Below, piece by piece: positions 12,101 to 23,975 of a stretch of DNA of 35,735 nucleotides. The stretch is from Emmonsiellopsis sp. PD_33 (lineage: Eukaryota; Ascomycota; Eurotiomycetes; Onygenales; Ajellomycetaceae), in the NCBI GenBank assembly GCA_032988165.1, contig JANTQF010000357.1, forward strand, positions 1 through 35,735, written 5' to 3'. The notes beneath the pieces are model-generated. The model made no database searches, was not told the DNA's origin, and worked only from the letters and a program-made list of their open reading frames with translations. Both the position numbers and the translations under genes were made by a program. Position 1 is the stretch's first letter, and each line of letters opens with the position of its first letter.

Positions 12101-15100
12101 TTATGGGTCTATCTCAATGGAATCTCACTCTACCCTCGCTGTGGCAATGAACAGACTTGGCGGCAAGTCAAACACAGGTGAAGGTGGCGAAGACTCAGAG
12201 CGAAGCAACGTCATGGAAAATGGCGACACAATGCGATCAGCTATTAAGCAAATTGCCTCTGGTCGCTTTGGCGTTACTTCCGCCTACCTGGCTGATGCCG
12301 ACGAGTTGCAGATTAAGATGGCACAGGGTGCTAAACCTGGTGAGGGTGGTGAGCTGCCCGGTCATAAGGTTTCGGGCCCAATTGCCAAGACCCGCCATTC
12401 GACCCCTGGCGTTGGTTTGATTTCCCCCCCACCACATCACGATATTTACTCCATCGAAGATTTGAAGCAGTTGATTTACGATCTCAAGTGCTCGAACCCA
12501 CGATCCCGCGTCTCTGTTAAGCTTGTCTCTGAAGTTGGCGTCGGAATTGTCGCCTCGGGTGTTGCGAAGGCAAAGGCCGATCATATCTTGATTTCGGGAC
12601 ATGATGGTGGAACAGGTGCTTCGCGATGGACCGGTATCAAGTACGCCGGTCTTCCTTGGGAACTTGGTCTTGCGGAAACTCACCAGACACTCGTTCTTAA
12701 CGATCTTCGCGGCCGTGTCATTGTTCAAACCGATGGTCAACTCCGGACCGGTCGAGATGTGGCTATGGCCTGTCTGCTCGGAGCAGAAGAATGGGGGTTC
12801 GCCACGACTCCTTTGATCGCTATGGGATGCATTATGATGAAAAAATGCCACCTCGGGCGTATACCCTTTCCCTTTTCTTTCTTTTTTCATGATTGCTAAT
12901 TAAATAAACAGAATACTTGTCCCGTCGGCATTGCAACACAGGATCCCGAACTAAGGAAAAAGTTCCAGGGCACCCCTGAGCACGTGATCAACTTTTTCTA
13001 CTATATCGCCAACGAACTCCGAGCAATCATGGCCAAACTGGGTATTCGAACCATCAACGAGATGGTTGGCCGTGCTGATCTTCTGCGCATGCGTGATGAT
13101 CTGCCATCTTCCAAGATGGAGAATATTGACCTCTCCCTCATCCTGACCCCAGCCCATTCTCTGCGCCCCGGCGTCGCAACCTACAATGTTCGCAAGCAGG
13201 ATCACCGCCTCCATGTTCGTTTGGATAATAAGCTTATTGCTGAGTCTGAACTTGCTCTTGAGAAAGGTCTGCCATGCCGCATTGAATGCGACATCGTCAA
13301 CACTGACCGCGCGATGGGTGCTACTCTGTCTTACCAGATTAGTCGCCGGTATGGAGAGGCTGGTCTTCCACAAGACACCATCCATGCTAACATCAAGGGA
13401 TCTGCTGGTCAGTCCTTTGGTGCGTTCCTTGCGCCTGGTGTGACTTTGGAGCTCGAGGGTGATGCCAACGACTACGTTGGAAAGGGATTGTCTGGTGGAC
13501 GTCTGATTGTCTATCCTCCGCGCAGTGCTGTTTTCAAATCCGAGGAGAACATCATTGTTGGTAACGTCTGCTTGTACGGTGCCACCAAAGGTAATTGCTA
13601 CTTCCGTGGTGTTGCTGCTGAGCGATTTGCTGTACGTAACTCTGGTGCTACGGCTGTCGTTGAAGGCGTTGGTGATCACGGTTGTGAGTACATGACTGGA
13701 GGTCGCATTCTCATCCTCGGACCCACTGGCCGCAACTTTGCTGCCGGTATGTCTGGAGGTATTGCGTATGTCCTTGATATGAACCAGGATTTCCATTCCA
13801 AGGTCAACATGGAGATGGTTGAGGTTTCCGGTGTTGAAGATCCGGCCGAAATTGCCTTTGTCCGAGGCCTCATCGAGGATCATCACCACTACACTGGATC
13901 CGAGATGGCTGCCCGCATTCTGCTTGACTTCACTCGTGCGCTCCCTCATTTCGTCAAAGTCCTTCCTGTCGATTATAAGCGGGTGATGGAGGAGGAAGCC
14001 GCCAAGGCTGCCGCCGCAAAGAAGGCTGCGGAGCTCACTCTCCCACATATTGGTGGTAACCCCGCAAAGGCTGTCACCGAAAAGCCTCATGAGCATCGCG
14101 AGGAATCCAAGAAGAGCGACCTTCTTGATATCGAAGACAGCATTGGTGATGCGAAAACCGAGAAGAAGCGCACCGCCTTGATTCTCGACAAGACCAAGGG
14201 GTTCATGAAGTACAACCGCCGCGCAGAGAAGTACCGTAACCCCAAGACCCGAACTCGTGACTGGGCTGAACTGTCCAGCCGTCTGAACGAGGACGAGCTC
14301 AAGTACCAATCTGCTCGTTGCATGGACTGTGGTGTTCCCTTCTGCCAGTCCGATACTGGATGCCCCATTTCCAACATCATCCCCAAGTGGAACGAACTTG
14401 TTTTCCAGAACCAATGGCAAGATGCTCTTAACCGATTGCTCATGACAAACAACTTCCCTGAGTTTACCGGCCGTGTTTGCCCTGCACCATGCGAAGGTGC
14501 TTGCGTTCTTGGAATTAACGAGGATCCCGTCGGTATCAAGAGTATCGAGTGCGCAATCATCGACCGTGGTTTCGAGATGGGATGGATGGTCCCTACTTCT
14601 CCCCCCAACCGCACCGGAAAGACTATTGCCATCATTGGTTCCGGACCTGCTGGTCTCGCTGCTGCCGATCAACTCAACCGCGCTGGTCACAGCGTCACCG
14701 TCTACGAACGTGCCGACCGCATTGGAGGTCTGCTGATGTACGGCATTCCCAACATGAAGCTCGACAAGAAGATCGTTCAAAGACGCGTTGACTTCATGGC
14801 TGCTGAAGGCATCAAATTCGTTACTAGCACCTCAGTCGGACCAGACGATCAGGTTTCTCTCCAATCACTCCGCAAGGAGAACGACGCCGTCATCATCGCC
14901 ACTGGTGCCACCGTCGCCAGAGACCTGAAGATCCCCGGCCGTGAGCTCGAAGGTATCCATTACGCCATGCAATTCCTCCACCGCAACACCAAATCCCTCC
15001 TGGACTCTGAGTTGGCGGATGGCGAATATATCTCTGCCAAGGACAAGCACGTTATTGTCATTGGTGGTGGTGACACTGGTAACGATTGTATCGGTACATC

Positions 15101-15786
15101 CGTCCGCCATGGCGCCAAATCCGTGACCAACTTCGAGTTGCTTCCTCAGCCACCCCCTGAGCGTGCTCGTGATAACCCATGGCCACAGTGGCCCCGTATT
15201 TACCGTGTGGACTACGGCCATACTGAGGTTAAGACCCATATGGGCAAGGATCCCCGTGAATACTGCGTCATGTCCAAGGAATTCGTCGGTGAGAAAGGGG
15301 TTGTCAAGGGTATCAACATCACCCGCGTTGAGTGGACCAAGAGTGCCTCTGGTGGATGGGACATGAAGACTGTCGAGGGTAGCGAGCAATTCTTCCCTGC
15401 CGACCTTGTCCTGCTGTCTATGGGCTTCTTGGGTCCCGAGGACAGACTGCTCGGTGATGATATCGAGAAGGATGCCCGCAAGAACGTGAAGACTCCTCCC
15501 GGCCAGTACGCGACCAACGTTCCTGGTGTCTTTGCTGCTGGTGATTGCAGACGTGGACAGTCCCTGATTGTCTGGTAAGTGTTCTCCGTTTCCCTCCTTT
15601 TTCCCCTCGATGTCACTTTTACTCATACTTTTTTATAGGGGCATCAACGAGGGCCGCCAAGCTGCTCGTGAAGTCGATACCTATCTTATGGGCACCGGCT
15701 CCCAACTCCCTGTGACCGGAGGAATCGTCCATCGTGCTGCCATTGACGCAGTGCCTACCGTCCAGGTCCAGACCGTCACCGCCTAA
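9125..15786 (+). CDS. gltA: NADH-dependent glutamate synthase (GOGAT)
   Basis: This enzyme converts glutamine plus 2-oxoglutarate to two glutamates using NADH, and is central to ammonium assimilation. Exons 9125-9294, 9387-9427, 9496-12854, 12912-15574 and 15639-15786 give 6381 nt and 2126 residues, the usual length for the fused fungal enzyme. Residues 1-50 form a propeptide before the catalytic Cys51 (DACGVGF), the class-II glutaminase nucleophile exposed by processing. The FMN/synthase domain follows, with [3Fe-4S] ligands Cys1182, Cys1188 and Cys1193 in the motif CHLNTCPVG. The small-subunit-like half begins with a 4Fe-4S region near 1660 (CMDCGVPFC), an FAD site near 1765 (GSGPAGLAA) and an NADH site near 1906 (IGGGDTGND). 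Intron 3 (12855-12911) starts with GG instead of GT. Without its removal the frame stops at 12899, before the third cluster cysteine. Confidence 0.97.
12855..12911 (+). other. Intron 3 of gltA with a non-canonical GG donor
   Basis: Conserved protein sequence requires the exon to end in ...CHL at 12854 and to resume NTCPVG at 12912. The removed 57 nt begin GGGCGTATACC and end AAATAAACAG, with a branch-like GCTAAT at 12894-12899. The only nearby GT (12859) would leave 4 extra bases and shift the frame. A GT donor (GTGCGT, common in fungi) would need just one base change at 12856, so either a real mutation or a base-call error is likely. Confidence 0.75.
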
Positions 15787-17289
15787 GCTGGGATATTGTA
15801 GCTAAGCTACCCTCTCGTACCTTATCTATGCGACAGGATCTATCTACGACTCGATCTTGCCTTCAGATAATGCCCTGCGAGCTCCCCCATTATAAATACT
15901 GGGGATATAGAAATTTTTGAACGAATGATGCAACGTGATGTTTAGACAGCGAATCTGTTTTTGTTTTCCTTGTTTTTTCTTTGTTCCCCTTTGTTTCCTT
16001 GGGCCTTTTTCTTTTGGGAAAACGAAAAAATATATACCCGTCGCTTTTCGACTTCTCTTTTTTGGGACGAACATTTGCGCCGCGTTACTGCGTTTTTGGG
16101 GAATTTTTTTCTTGTTAGTTGTTGCTAAAATCTCCCAATCTTTTTTTTTTTTTTTTTTGCATGGCCTTTTTCTGTTTTTTTTAGTTTTTATTGAGCATGG
16201 GTGGAATTCTGAGCGATCTGCCAAAACAAAAATCTTTCTTTTTTTAAATTTTTCCTAGCAGATTTTCCTCCTATTCCGTGTTCTTATGATGATATGTGAT
16301 TCATGTGGTTATGTTGGGACATGTGCATCTCTGACTCTGTTTGGTGCTTCCATTTTCCCCTTCTTCTGATATCATCATTTCAGTTTTTCCGGGTGTTTGC
16401 TACGAGGATATGCGGAATTGCATCAAGGGGCTTTGGCATATATAAGGTGACCCTGGGTATACAGTTACGGGGCTATTTCGTTTAGCTCACCTATCTGATT
16501 TCACCATTCTCTACCACGTTCCGGGACAAAGCAGGAGCGGAACGACTGTTTCAGTCCAATTTTTTTTGCGAGATCTGCTGGGGAAACATAAAGGTTTAGG
16601 TTTTGGCACCCCCCTTTTTTTTGTGTTGTTTCTTTTTGGATAACATCTTGCCGTTTGCTTTTCTATTTACCGCTTTGCATCTACTGGCTATTTCCCTGCG
16701 CGTTTAACTAGCTTCTCGCTGCGTCGGTTATTTTTTTTTTTGTATGCCTTTGCATTTATTTCCCTAGCGATTGTTGGATATCTCAGCAAGGCTACATTTC
16801 ATTTTTTTTAGTTTTGGCTTTACTTCCTTGTATATACTTGCCTTTCCATGATAACAGCTAGCATATACATATCAATGTTGATGAATTTCCAGGCGTATTC
16901 TTGCCCATTGGAGTGCTTTTTCTAAACTTCACGGCCAAATGGCCCTGTCGTGCGTTCGGATATCTTCCTTTCCTCCTCAATATTTCTTAGGATGGCATCC
17001 GATGATAATAACCATTGAAGGTCAAAGAAGATAAGGAAAAATTCCCTGTGAGCTGAATATGGAGTTGTCGATGCGGAGATGTATAAATTGCTGCTCAAAT
17101 TCTCCTGCGCCAAAACAATGCGGCCGCATAACTATTCATACATATTCAATCCCAATACCTGGCCTGTGTAAAAGCAAAGGGAATATAAAGCCCAATACCA
17201 AAAAATTAGTGTACAATCATGAAATCAAAAAAAAAAAAAGACCCATTTTCGGGTTTATTCCCAACATACATCATCCCTCCCCTTATATC
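15787..17289. other. T-rich spacer between convergent gltA and the CX9C gene
   Basis: These 1.5 kb hold the 3' regions of two convergent genes. T-runs are very frequent on the plus strand (18 consecutive T at 16141-16158, others near 16030, 16255, 16560, 16615, 16730 and 16802). A/T-rich polyadenylation-like sequence lies 100-400 nt after the gltA stop. Short open frames here are Phe- or Lys-rich artefacts of the homopolymers. No gene is recognised. Confidence 0.5.
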
Positions 17290-18003
17290 CTACACACCCT
17301 TCCTCCCCTCCCCCATATCCACAGCCTTCATCTCCACCTCCACCCCCCGCTCCGCCTCTTTCATCCGCCTCTCCAACTCCGTAAAATCCCCCTGAAACGC
17401 ATCCTTAACCGGCTCCGTCCGAACATCCCAGATATCCTCGCTACTCGCGCCCGTCTTATACTTGACCGCCTTCTTCCGATAGTGATCCGCAATCATCTTC
17501 CCCTTCTCCTCCTCCGGGTAGGATTTCGTGCGCATGCAGAACCAGAAATCATTCCATTGCTCGCTGCACGACCGCATCTCGCCGTACCGGTATACGTTCA
17601 CCCATTGCCCGCCGAGCGACTGGCAGAACCAGACCATGTCGAAGGCGGAGCGGCAGGACATGGTTGTTGGGTAGAGCGATTCTGGGAGGATGTCTTGGTT
17701 GGTGGACTGGGAGTGTGAGGAGGTGGGTGATGGTTCGGAGGGCTGTGAGTTTGATTGTTGCGTCTGTGTGGTAGGTGTGTGTCGTGAGGATGATTGGGAG
17801 TTACTGGACCCATCCCGGAGGCCTTTTAAGAAGGTTTGAAGTTCCGCTTCGGCGAGTTCATCGCGAGAGACGGGTCTGAGGTGTGCTGGGAGACTCGATG
17901 GCTCCTCCGCATTGCGCTGCGGAGGTTGTGGAGGAGCGGCCTGGGGGGGAGGAGGGCTTTGCGGGGCCTCTGGGTTTGGAGCGGAACTCCACCACCAACC
18001 CAT
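17290..18003 (-). CDS. EMI1: Twin-CX9C protein, Emi1 / DUF3128 family
   Basis: A single-exon gene of 237 residues. Residues 1-112 are low-complexity (Pro/Gln, then Ser/Thr/Gln). The conserved core holds two CX9C motifs, Cys117-Cys127 and Cys146-Cys156, separated by a Trp/Tyr-rich linker (GGQWVNVYRYGEMRSC). The C-terminus is charged and helical. This arrangement matches the DUF3128 family that includes yeast Emi1, which is linked to induction of early meiotic genes. Twin-CX9C folds are commonly oxidised in the mitochondrial intermembrane space, but location is an inference here. It is transcribed away from the Yme2-type gene. The 562-bp transposon begins 116 nt upstream of its start codon, within its promoter. 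Confidence 0.85.
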   Translation of the reverse strand: MGWWWSSAPNPEAPQSPPPPQAAPPQPPQRNAEEPSSLPAHLRPVSRDELAEAELQTFLKGLRDGSSNSQSSSRHTPTTQTQQSNSQPSEPSPTSSHSQSTNQDILPESLYPTTMSCRSAFDMVWFCQSLGGQWVNVYRYGEMRSCSEQWNDFWFCMRTKSYPEEEKGKMIADHYRKKAVKYKTGASSEDIWDVRTEPVKDAFQGDFTELERRMKEAERGVEVEMKAVDMGEGRKGV

Positions 18004-18119
18004 TTTGAATTGTTAATCGTGTAGGTAATTGGTGATGGGACTGATTGATATGTGGGCGGAATGATTTGTTGCGGAGTTTGGGTTCGGAGCGCGGAGTTCG
18101 AAAAATTGAGGTCTGGGTA

Positions 18120-18681
18120 TTGTGCCTTGCAAAAACCATGTGAAAGAGGCCTTGGCAGGGAACACCCACATATTTTTCCCACCCAACACAGAAATCCAAG
18201 ATGAAAAAGTGCTTCTACCTACCCAAACAGGCATTTTTAACTCCATTTTTTACATGTAATTACTCTATATCAAGTTACCAACCTCTAAACAGTCAGCTGA
18301 ATAAGTCCCTAGCCTCCTGGAGCTTGTGGAGGACTAGAGGTAGGAGGACTTATTATACCTTGCAAAAACCATGCAAAATTGTAAAAATCATGCAAAAGTC
18401 TTAGCAGGAATTTACAGCAGCCATTGCATTCAGGTGCAATTTTGAGAGTGCACTTTTGACATATTTTTAGGCCATTTGAAGGGCAGGAATGATTCATTGA
18501 GGTAGGCATCTTAAAAAGAGGTGGATATAGAGCAATTACATATAAAAAATGAAGTCAAAAATGCCTGTTTAGGTAGATAGAAGCACTTCTTGATTTTTTG
18601 TCTTGGATTTCTGTGTTGAACATATATTTTGTGTGGGTGTTCCCACCAAGGCCTCTTTTGCATGGTTTTTGCAAGGCACAA
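18120..18681. mobile_element. 562-bp inverted-repeat MITE (Tc1/mariner-like) with TA duplication
   Basis: The left arm (18120-18271) and right arm (18524-18681) are near-perfect inverted copies over about 150 bp, both starting TTGTGCCTTGCAAAAACCAT from the outside. The element is flanked by TA at 18118-18119 and 18682-18683, the target duplication typical of Tc1/mariner elements. There is no transposase frame, so the element is non-autonomous. An extra terminal-like copy (ACCTTGCAAAAACCATGCAAAA) lies inside at 18357-18378 in the same direction as the left end, suggesting a nested or composite origin. It lies between two divergent genes. Confidence 0.85.
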
Positions 18682-18911
18682 TAATGGTAATTTTCGTATG
18701 CGCAAATGTGAAAATTACGCAGCGTAATTATGGCGGAAGTCGAGGAACAGATCAACAACTCTATGCGACATGGATTAAAAATATGCTGCTACATAATTAC
18801 AGTGGGCCAATTTGGATGTTATTCACCTAGCAAAAGTAAATAGCTACAGTAATTAATTCGTACGCATGTTCTTTTATTCTACTCTGTATTGGGCTTCAGG
18901 GACGAAGCATA

Positions 18912-18919
18912 TCACGTGA
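18912..18919. promoter_or_regulatory. TCACGTGA E-box in the Yme2-type gene promoter
   Basis: A perfect palindromic octamer lies 144 nt upstream of the start codon at 19064. TCACGTGA is the preferred site of Cbf1/bHLH factors in fungi. A CRE-like ACGTCAT follows at 18950-18956. Function is inferred from motif and position only. Confidence 0.45.
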
Positions 18920-19063
18920 TGATATCTGGCTATCCTGACTAAGCCAACGACGTCATCCCGCTGCCTTGTTTATGTCGACTTCCTTTCCGCATCCAACACA
19001 AACATCGATGGCGATGTCCGCCATGGACGTCCAATATCGGATTCCTTCTCATCGATTGACACT

Positions 19064-21707
19064 ATGATAGGCGTTCTGGGGAGGGTCTGTCAGAGAAGAC
19101 CTATTGCCTCCTCCGCCAGCCTGATTCGCTCGCGATCCCCCCCCCTCAATGCCGCCAGTACAAGCCTTTTGAGATCAAGGTATAGCAGTACTATCTCGGG
19201 CCACAGCCCTGTGCATCCGCATGCAGATGAATTACGCCATATTCAAGCCGGCCCAAATGAAGCTATCTTCTACGTTGACAGTACGTACACACCAAGTGCT
19301 CAAACTCGGGGACCCTTGGAGCTAATCTGATTGGTATTTTAGACCTGTTTCCTCTCAGATGGAAATGGCTGAGTGGGATTCCCTTTGCCGATTCAGATCT
19401 CTCAATCTCCAACAGGATCAAGAAACGGATAAACCTGCCGGACTTTGCAGCGGCGGAACCGCTGACTGTAATTGAACGTGCATTCCCCTCGGAATTACGA
19501 ACAAAAATCACCGAAGTCATCCCTCGTCTTGACGAAGGCGGCGCATTTGTTAAATTTATCCATGACCCGGAAGTTACTAGAACACAGCTGGAGGAGTGGG
19601 TAAAAAACCATTTAGAAAAAAATCCCATCAAACCGTGGTATAACCCCTTTTGGAAAACTCGGGCTATGCTAGTGAGAGGACGACCATGGATAGTGGACCT
19701 CTACCGCGTACCCAGTTCCAGACTCAAAGTCGAATTCCTCCCAACCTTTCCTGAGGCCTCTGCGGCGGAATTGACCCAGGAAACGCTATATTCATTGGCT
19801 AGACGCTATGGAAAACTAATGGATATTGTGGCCCAGCCATCAGATTCCAAGGTATTACCACGGTATGCATTTATTGAATTTGACAGGCTCCGATATGCAG
19901 TAACCGCAAAGAACTGCCTCGACGGGTATAAAGTTTCAGAGGTAGAGGGTGGGGGAAAATCAGGGACTCTGCTCAAGATTACCTACGAACAAAAACCCAG
20001 GGGGCGCTGGATAAGGGACTCGATATTCAACCATCCAAGGATCGTAATCCCTATTATTGCAGCCCTCATTGCTGCAATCACGGTTACTATCTTTGACCCC
20101 ATTCGCACGTTCTTCATCAAAATCCGAATAAAGCCTCCTATTCACCTACACGACAACATAGTATGGCAGTGGCTTCAAAGACAAGCCGACAAGGCCAATG
20201 AGATAATTTTGTTTGGGCGACGCCGTTCCGAATCTAATGGTCTAAAAGCAGTTTGGGAAGACCGAAAAAATGATATTCAGCTCTTGAAATCCTGGCTGCT
20301 CGAGTCTGGCGGCACGTTTATCATTGTCCACGGGCCTCGTGGTTCTGGCAAAAAGGAACTTATTTTGGACGAGGTGCTGAAGGATCGCAAAAGCAAACTC
20401 GTCATAGATTGCAAGGCTATCCAGGAAGCGAACGGCGATAGTGCAACTATCAATGCCGCCGCTGCAGAAGTCGGTTACAGGCCTGTCTTTTCATGGCTGA
20501 ACAGCGTCAGCAGCGTAATAGATCTGGCGGTCCAAGGCACTTTCGGTACAAAGGCGGGCTTTTCGGAAACGCTAGACGCCCAACTGGGAAAGATTTTGCA
20601 AAACACTGCGAGTGCAATGAAAAAGGTGGCTCTCGACAGGAGAAGAAAGGACGATAAGGATGCCGATCTAAACGACGAAGAGTACCTGGAAGCTCATCCC
20701 GAATACCGCCCGGTCGTGGTCATTAACAATTTCCTCCACAAAACCAGCGAAAGCCCAATGATTTATGAAAGAATTGCAGATTGGGCGGCAATTGTAGTGT
20801 GCTCTAATGTGGCTCATGTAATTTTCTTGACAGCAGATGCCTCAGCGTCAATGAATCTCAGCAAAGCTCTACCAAACCAGGTTTTCCATCAAATATCACT
20901 ACGAGACTGTTCGCCTGAGGTTGCTAAACGGTTTGTTCTCGAGCATATTAGGGCCCATGGCGGAGATGGAAAGGTCGATGTTAGCGAAATCGAGCACATG
21001 AGCGATCTCGACACCTCCCTCAAAGCTCTAGGGGGTCGCCTGACCGATCTTGAGTTTTTGGCTCGAATGATTAAGGGTGGAGCCACACCGAACGGTTTGT
21101 AACCTTGCCGGTAGATTCTCAGTTATCGCATCGCTAACCCCGAACAATAGAATCTGTTCTACAAATCATCAACGAGGCTTCCGCTGAGGTACTAAAAATG
21201 TTTATCATCGGTGATACCACAGAGAAGCGCCCTTGGTCACCAGAACAAGTTTGGTTCCTCATCTCGAAACTTGGAGAAACGGAGAGTGGGAACCTGAGAT
21301 ATAACGAAGTATTGCTCCACGACTTGTTTAAGACCGGTGGGGAGAGCGCAATCCAAGCCCTCGAACAAGCAGAACTTATATCCATCACTACCGCAAACGG
21401 TCGCCCATCGTCCATCAACCCTGGGAGACCAGTTTATCATGCGGCTTTTAGACGACTTACGTCAGATAAGGTTCTCGCTAGCCGCCTTGGATTGGCGACA
21501 TTAAGGCGGTTAATCGCAATGGAGAATCAGAATATCCAGAAATATGAGGGGGAGTTACAGGTACTTGGATCACTCCCGAAACAACCGAGCGAAACGTGGC
21601 CGCGGATAAAGTGGCTGTTGGGTAAGCTTGGGGCCTCCCAGTCCAAGGTCGAGAAGTACGAAACGGAGGTTTCCTCATTGAAGAAGGTTCTTGAAGTGGA
21701 GTACTAA
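19064..21707 (+). CDS. YME2: Mitochondrial inner-membrane protein Yme2 (RNA12 family)
   Basis: Exons 19064-19280, 19343-21094 and 21151-21707 give 841 residues, a normal length for the fungal family. The protein is an integral inner-membrane factor that affects mitochondrial nucleoid organisation and mtDNA escape in yeast. The N-terminus (about residues 1-50) is rich in Arg and Ser without acidic residues, like a mitochondrial presequence. An RRM-like domain spans about residues 180-290 (MLVRGRPWIVDLY, then PRYAFIEFD). One membrane helix is near 306-323 (IVIPIIAALIAAITVTIF). A P-loop GPRGSGKK near 403-410 belongs to the C-terminal NTPase-like domain, and the end is coiled-coil-like. It is divergent from the CX9C gene. 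Confidence 0.93.
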
Positions 21708-21987
21708 ATGGAGTGCTTCTACTTGTTACCTTTTAGCAAGTTGCATTTACCTGTCATCAATATGGTTTGTTAGCGAGCGCACCTTTCTTGGTTATGGGTC
21801 TTGTTGTTTAAATAGGTTTTGGGATACAAATATAATCATATTCTGTTTCCTTGTATGCGCTTGTATGCACTTATAGGTTCTATTACTCCATCTTGATATG
21901 ACCACCACCCGTCACCAAAAGCAAATATTAAACAACCATCTATCAAAATATCCCTAGAGTTAAACAGTGACTAACTAGCCGGTCGCT

Positions 21988-23975
21988 CTATTGACGAACA
22001 TCGCCTAACTCTGTCGTCGGCTCAATATACCTCTTCAGCTTGGCCCTCTCTAAGCTCTTCTGTTCATAGGCATACGCCATCCCAATCAAACTTTCTTCAC
22101 TCCACAAATTGCCCAAAAAGCTCAACCCCATCGGAACACCAGGACCAATATCCACCAGATTCCCTCTGGGATTATATCGCACCTCTGTGCCCTCAGGATA
22201 CGCGCCCATTGGCACGGTGATAATCGGCGAGCCAACAACAGCAGGAACAGATGGGGAAAGACTACTTGGTAAAATAACAGCGTCAAGATTATCCCGTTCC
22301 AACGCACCGAATATACCGCCTTCAGCAGCCAGCGGGAGAAACCCCTGCCGTAGCGGCCAGAATTCAGGGCTGGTGTTGTTGAATCCTAGTTGAAGAGCGG
22401 CATCCCAGGACTTCGTATCGCGGTCTGGGTATTGTTCCAAGGGAAACGACTGAGTAAATGTGCGCAGCTCATCGACCGAGCGAATGTTATTCGGGTTCGT
22501 TTTAAGCTGTGCGAAGAAAGTTGCCAGATCGCTTATGAAATCTGCATTGAAGATTTTGACGTATGCCTCGCCGGTGCTAGTAAACGCTTCGTATTCTGTG
22601 AAGTTTGCGTTGTCGACGATGGTGGCGCCGGCTTCTTCGAGGATGGAGACGGCGTTGTTGAAAGCTGTTAACACGGCAGGGTCAGAGTATTTCAGGACGT
22701 TTTGTGGGATTCCGAGGCGTTTCCCTTCCAGGGCTGAGAGTTGGCAGGCCGCTGCATAGTCGGGGATAGTGTCGAAGGGGATCGCAGAGGTGTAGTTGTC
22801 CGCTTGGTCTGGCCCGGCAATTACTTGGAGTAATTTTGCGGCGTCCTTGACGGTTCGGGCAATAGGACCAACGGTATCCTGGTGCTGGCTAATGGGGACT
22901 ACTAGATATCGGGATGTAAGCCCAACCGTAGGTTTGATGCCAACAACATTGTTCTTGCTGCCAGGGCTGATGATGCTGCCGCTTGTCTGGGAGGGGTCAG
23001 TGTCGGATCCAAAATCAGGAGCATCAGGGGAGGAGATCAACAACAAATCGACTTATTCACAGTACCTCCGTTCCAAGCGTGGCAAATGATAAGCCAAGGT
23101 CTGAGGCAACTCCGCTTCCACTCGAGCTGCCACTGGGATCTTGCTCAGGGTGGTATGCAGCTACAACTTGGCCACCATACGCACTCCAGCCGTTGCTAGA
23201 ATTGAGGGATCTGAAATTGGCCCATTGGCTCATGCCAGCCATGCCGATAATGATCACGCCTGACTTCTTTAATTTCGATACTATTGTAGAGTCTTCAGGG
23301 AGTTCTGCATTAACTAGAGCATAAGAGCCAGCTATAAAAGTTGTTAGCTACCGGGCAAATCAATTCTGTCTCATCGCAGAGACTCTTTGATAGGATACTA
23401 CTGTAGTACCTGTTGTTGGCATGCTACCTGTAATTCCAATGTTGCCTTTTATCAGGATTGGCAGGCCATGCATCGGCCTAGGAATGGAAACGTCAATATT
23501 ATATCATGTTCGTGTGCGTGATCGGGTGGCACGAACCCACGAATCTCCCCATTCTGCCTTTCATAGTCTAGAGCCTTTGCGATATCAAGAGCTTCTGGGT
23601 TCAACTCTGCAACAACCTGCAGCGTAGAGTTCACATCCGCAATCCGTCCAATGTACGCCTAGGACAGGCACAGCTGTAGTCAGAAACAACTGTAACTAGA
23701 GAGATTATAAGTCAACATACATTGACCAAATCAACGCTCGAAAAACATCCTTCCTCTAATCCAGCAAGCAGCTGGTCTGAAGTAGCGTCAATAAGAGGCG
23801 GGTATTCACATCTTGGTAGTTTAATATCTTAACTACCGATTAGCAAGGCAGTTGAACGATATACGCAATGCAGTTCAAAGTTACCTGGGGAAAAGCCGTA
23901 GCCGGTAGAAGGGGCCGTACAAAAGGACGATATTCCTAGATACAGAGCGCCGCATTGCAAGGCTCGAAGAAACAT
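21988..23975 (-). CDS. Secreted amidase (amidase signature family)
   Basis: Six exons on the minus strand (23975-23885, 23827-23721, 23658-23537, 23477-23410, 23331-23066, 22986-21988) give 1653 nt and 550 residues. The family hydrolyses amide bonds with a Ser-cisSer-Lys triad. Visible here are Lys117 (HGLPILIKGN), the cis-serine in the cluster 198-200 (DPSGSSSGSG) and the nucleophile Ser222 (GTETSGSIISPGS). The first 25 residues (MFLRALQCGALYLGISSFC) resemble a signal peptide, so secretion is likely. Intron 3 uses a GTTCGT donor, the only choice restoring GEIRGPMHGLP. The gene converges on YME2 (281 nt between stops) and is divergent from the P450 gene. Substrate unknown. Confidence 0.9.

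Noticed and set aside
12951..14780. 609-codon open frame antisense to gltA
   Set aside because: It lies wholly opposite the well-conserved glutamate synthase exon. Its composition follows from the codon bias of the coding strand, and no family motif is visible. The same holds for 11415-12026 and 14865-15626 on the minus strand.
15935..16258. 107-codon Phe-rich frame and its Lys-rich antisense partner
   Set aside because: Both are created by poly-T tracts in the 3' region of gltA.
18201..18830. Small open frames inside and next to the MITE
   Set aside because: They fall in inverted-repeat DNA on both strands and show no transposase motif such as DDE/D.
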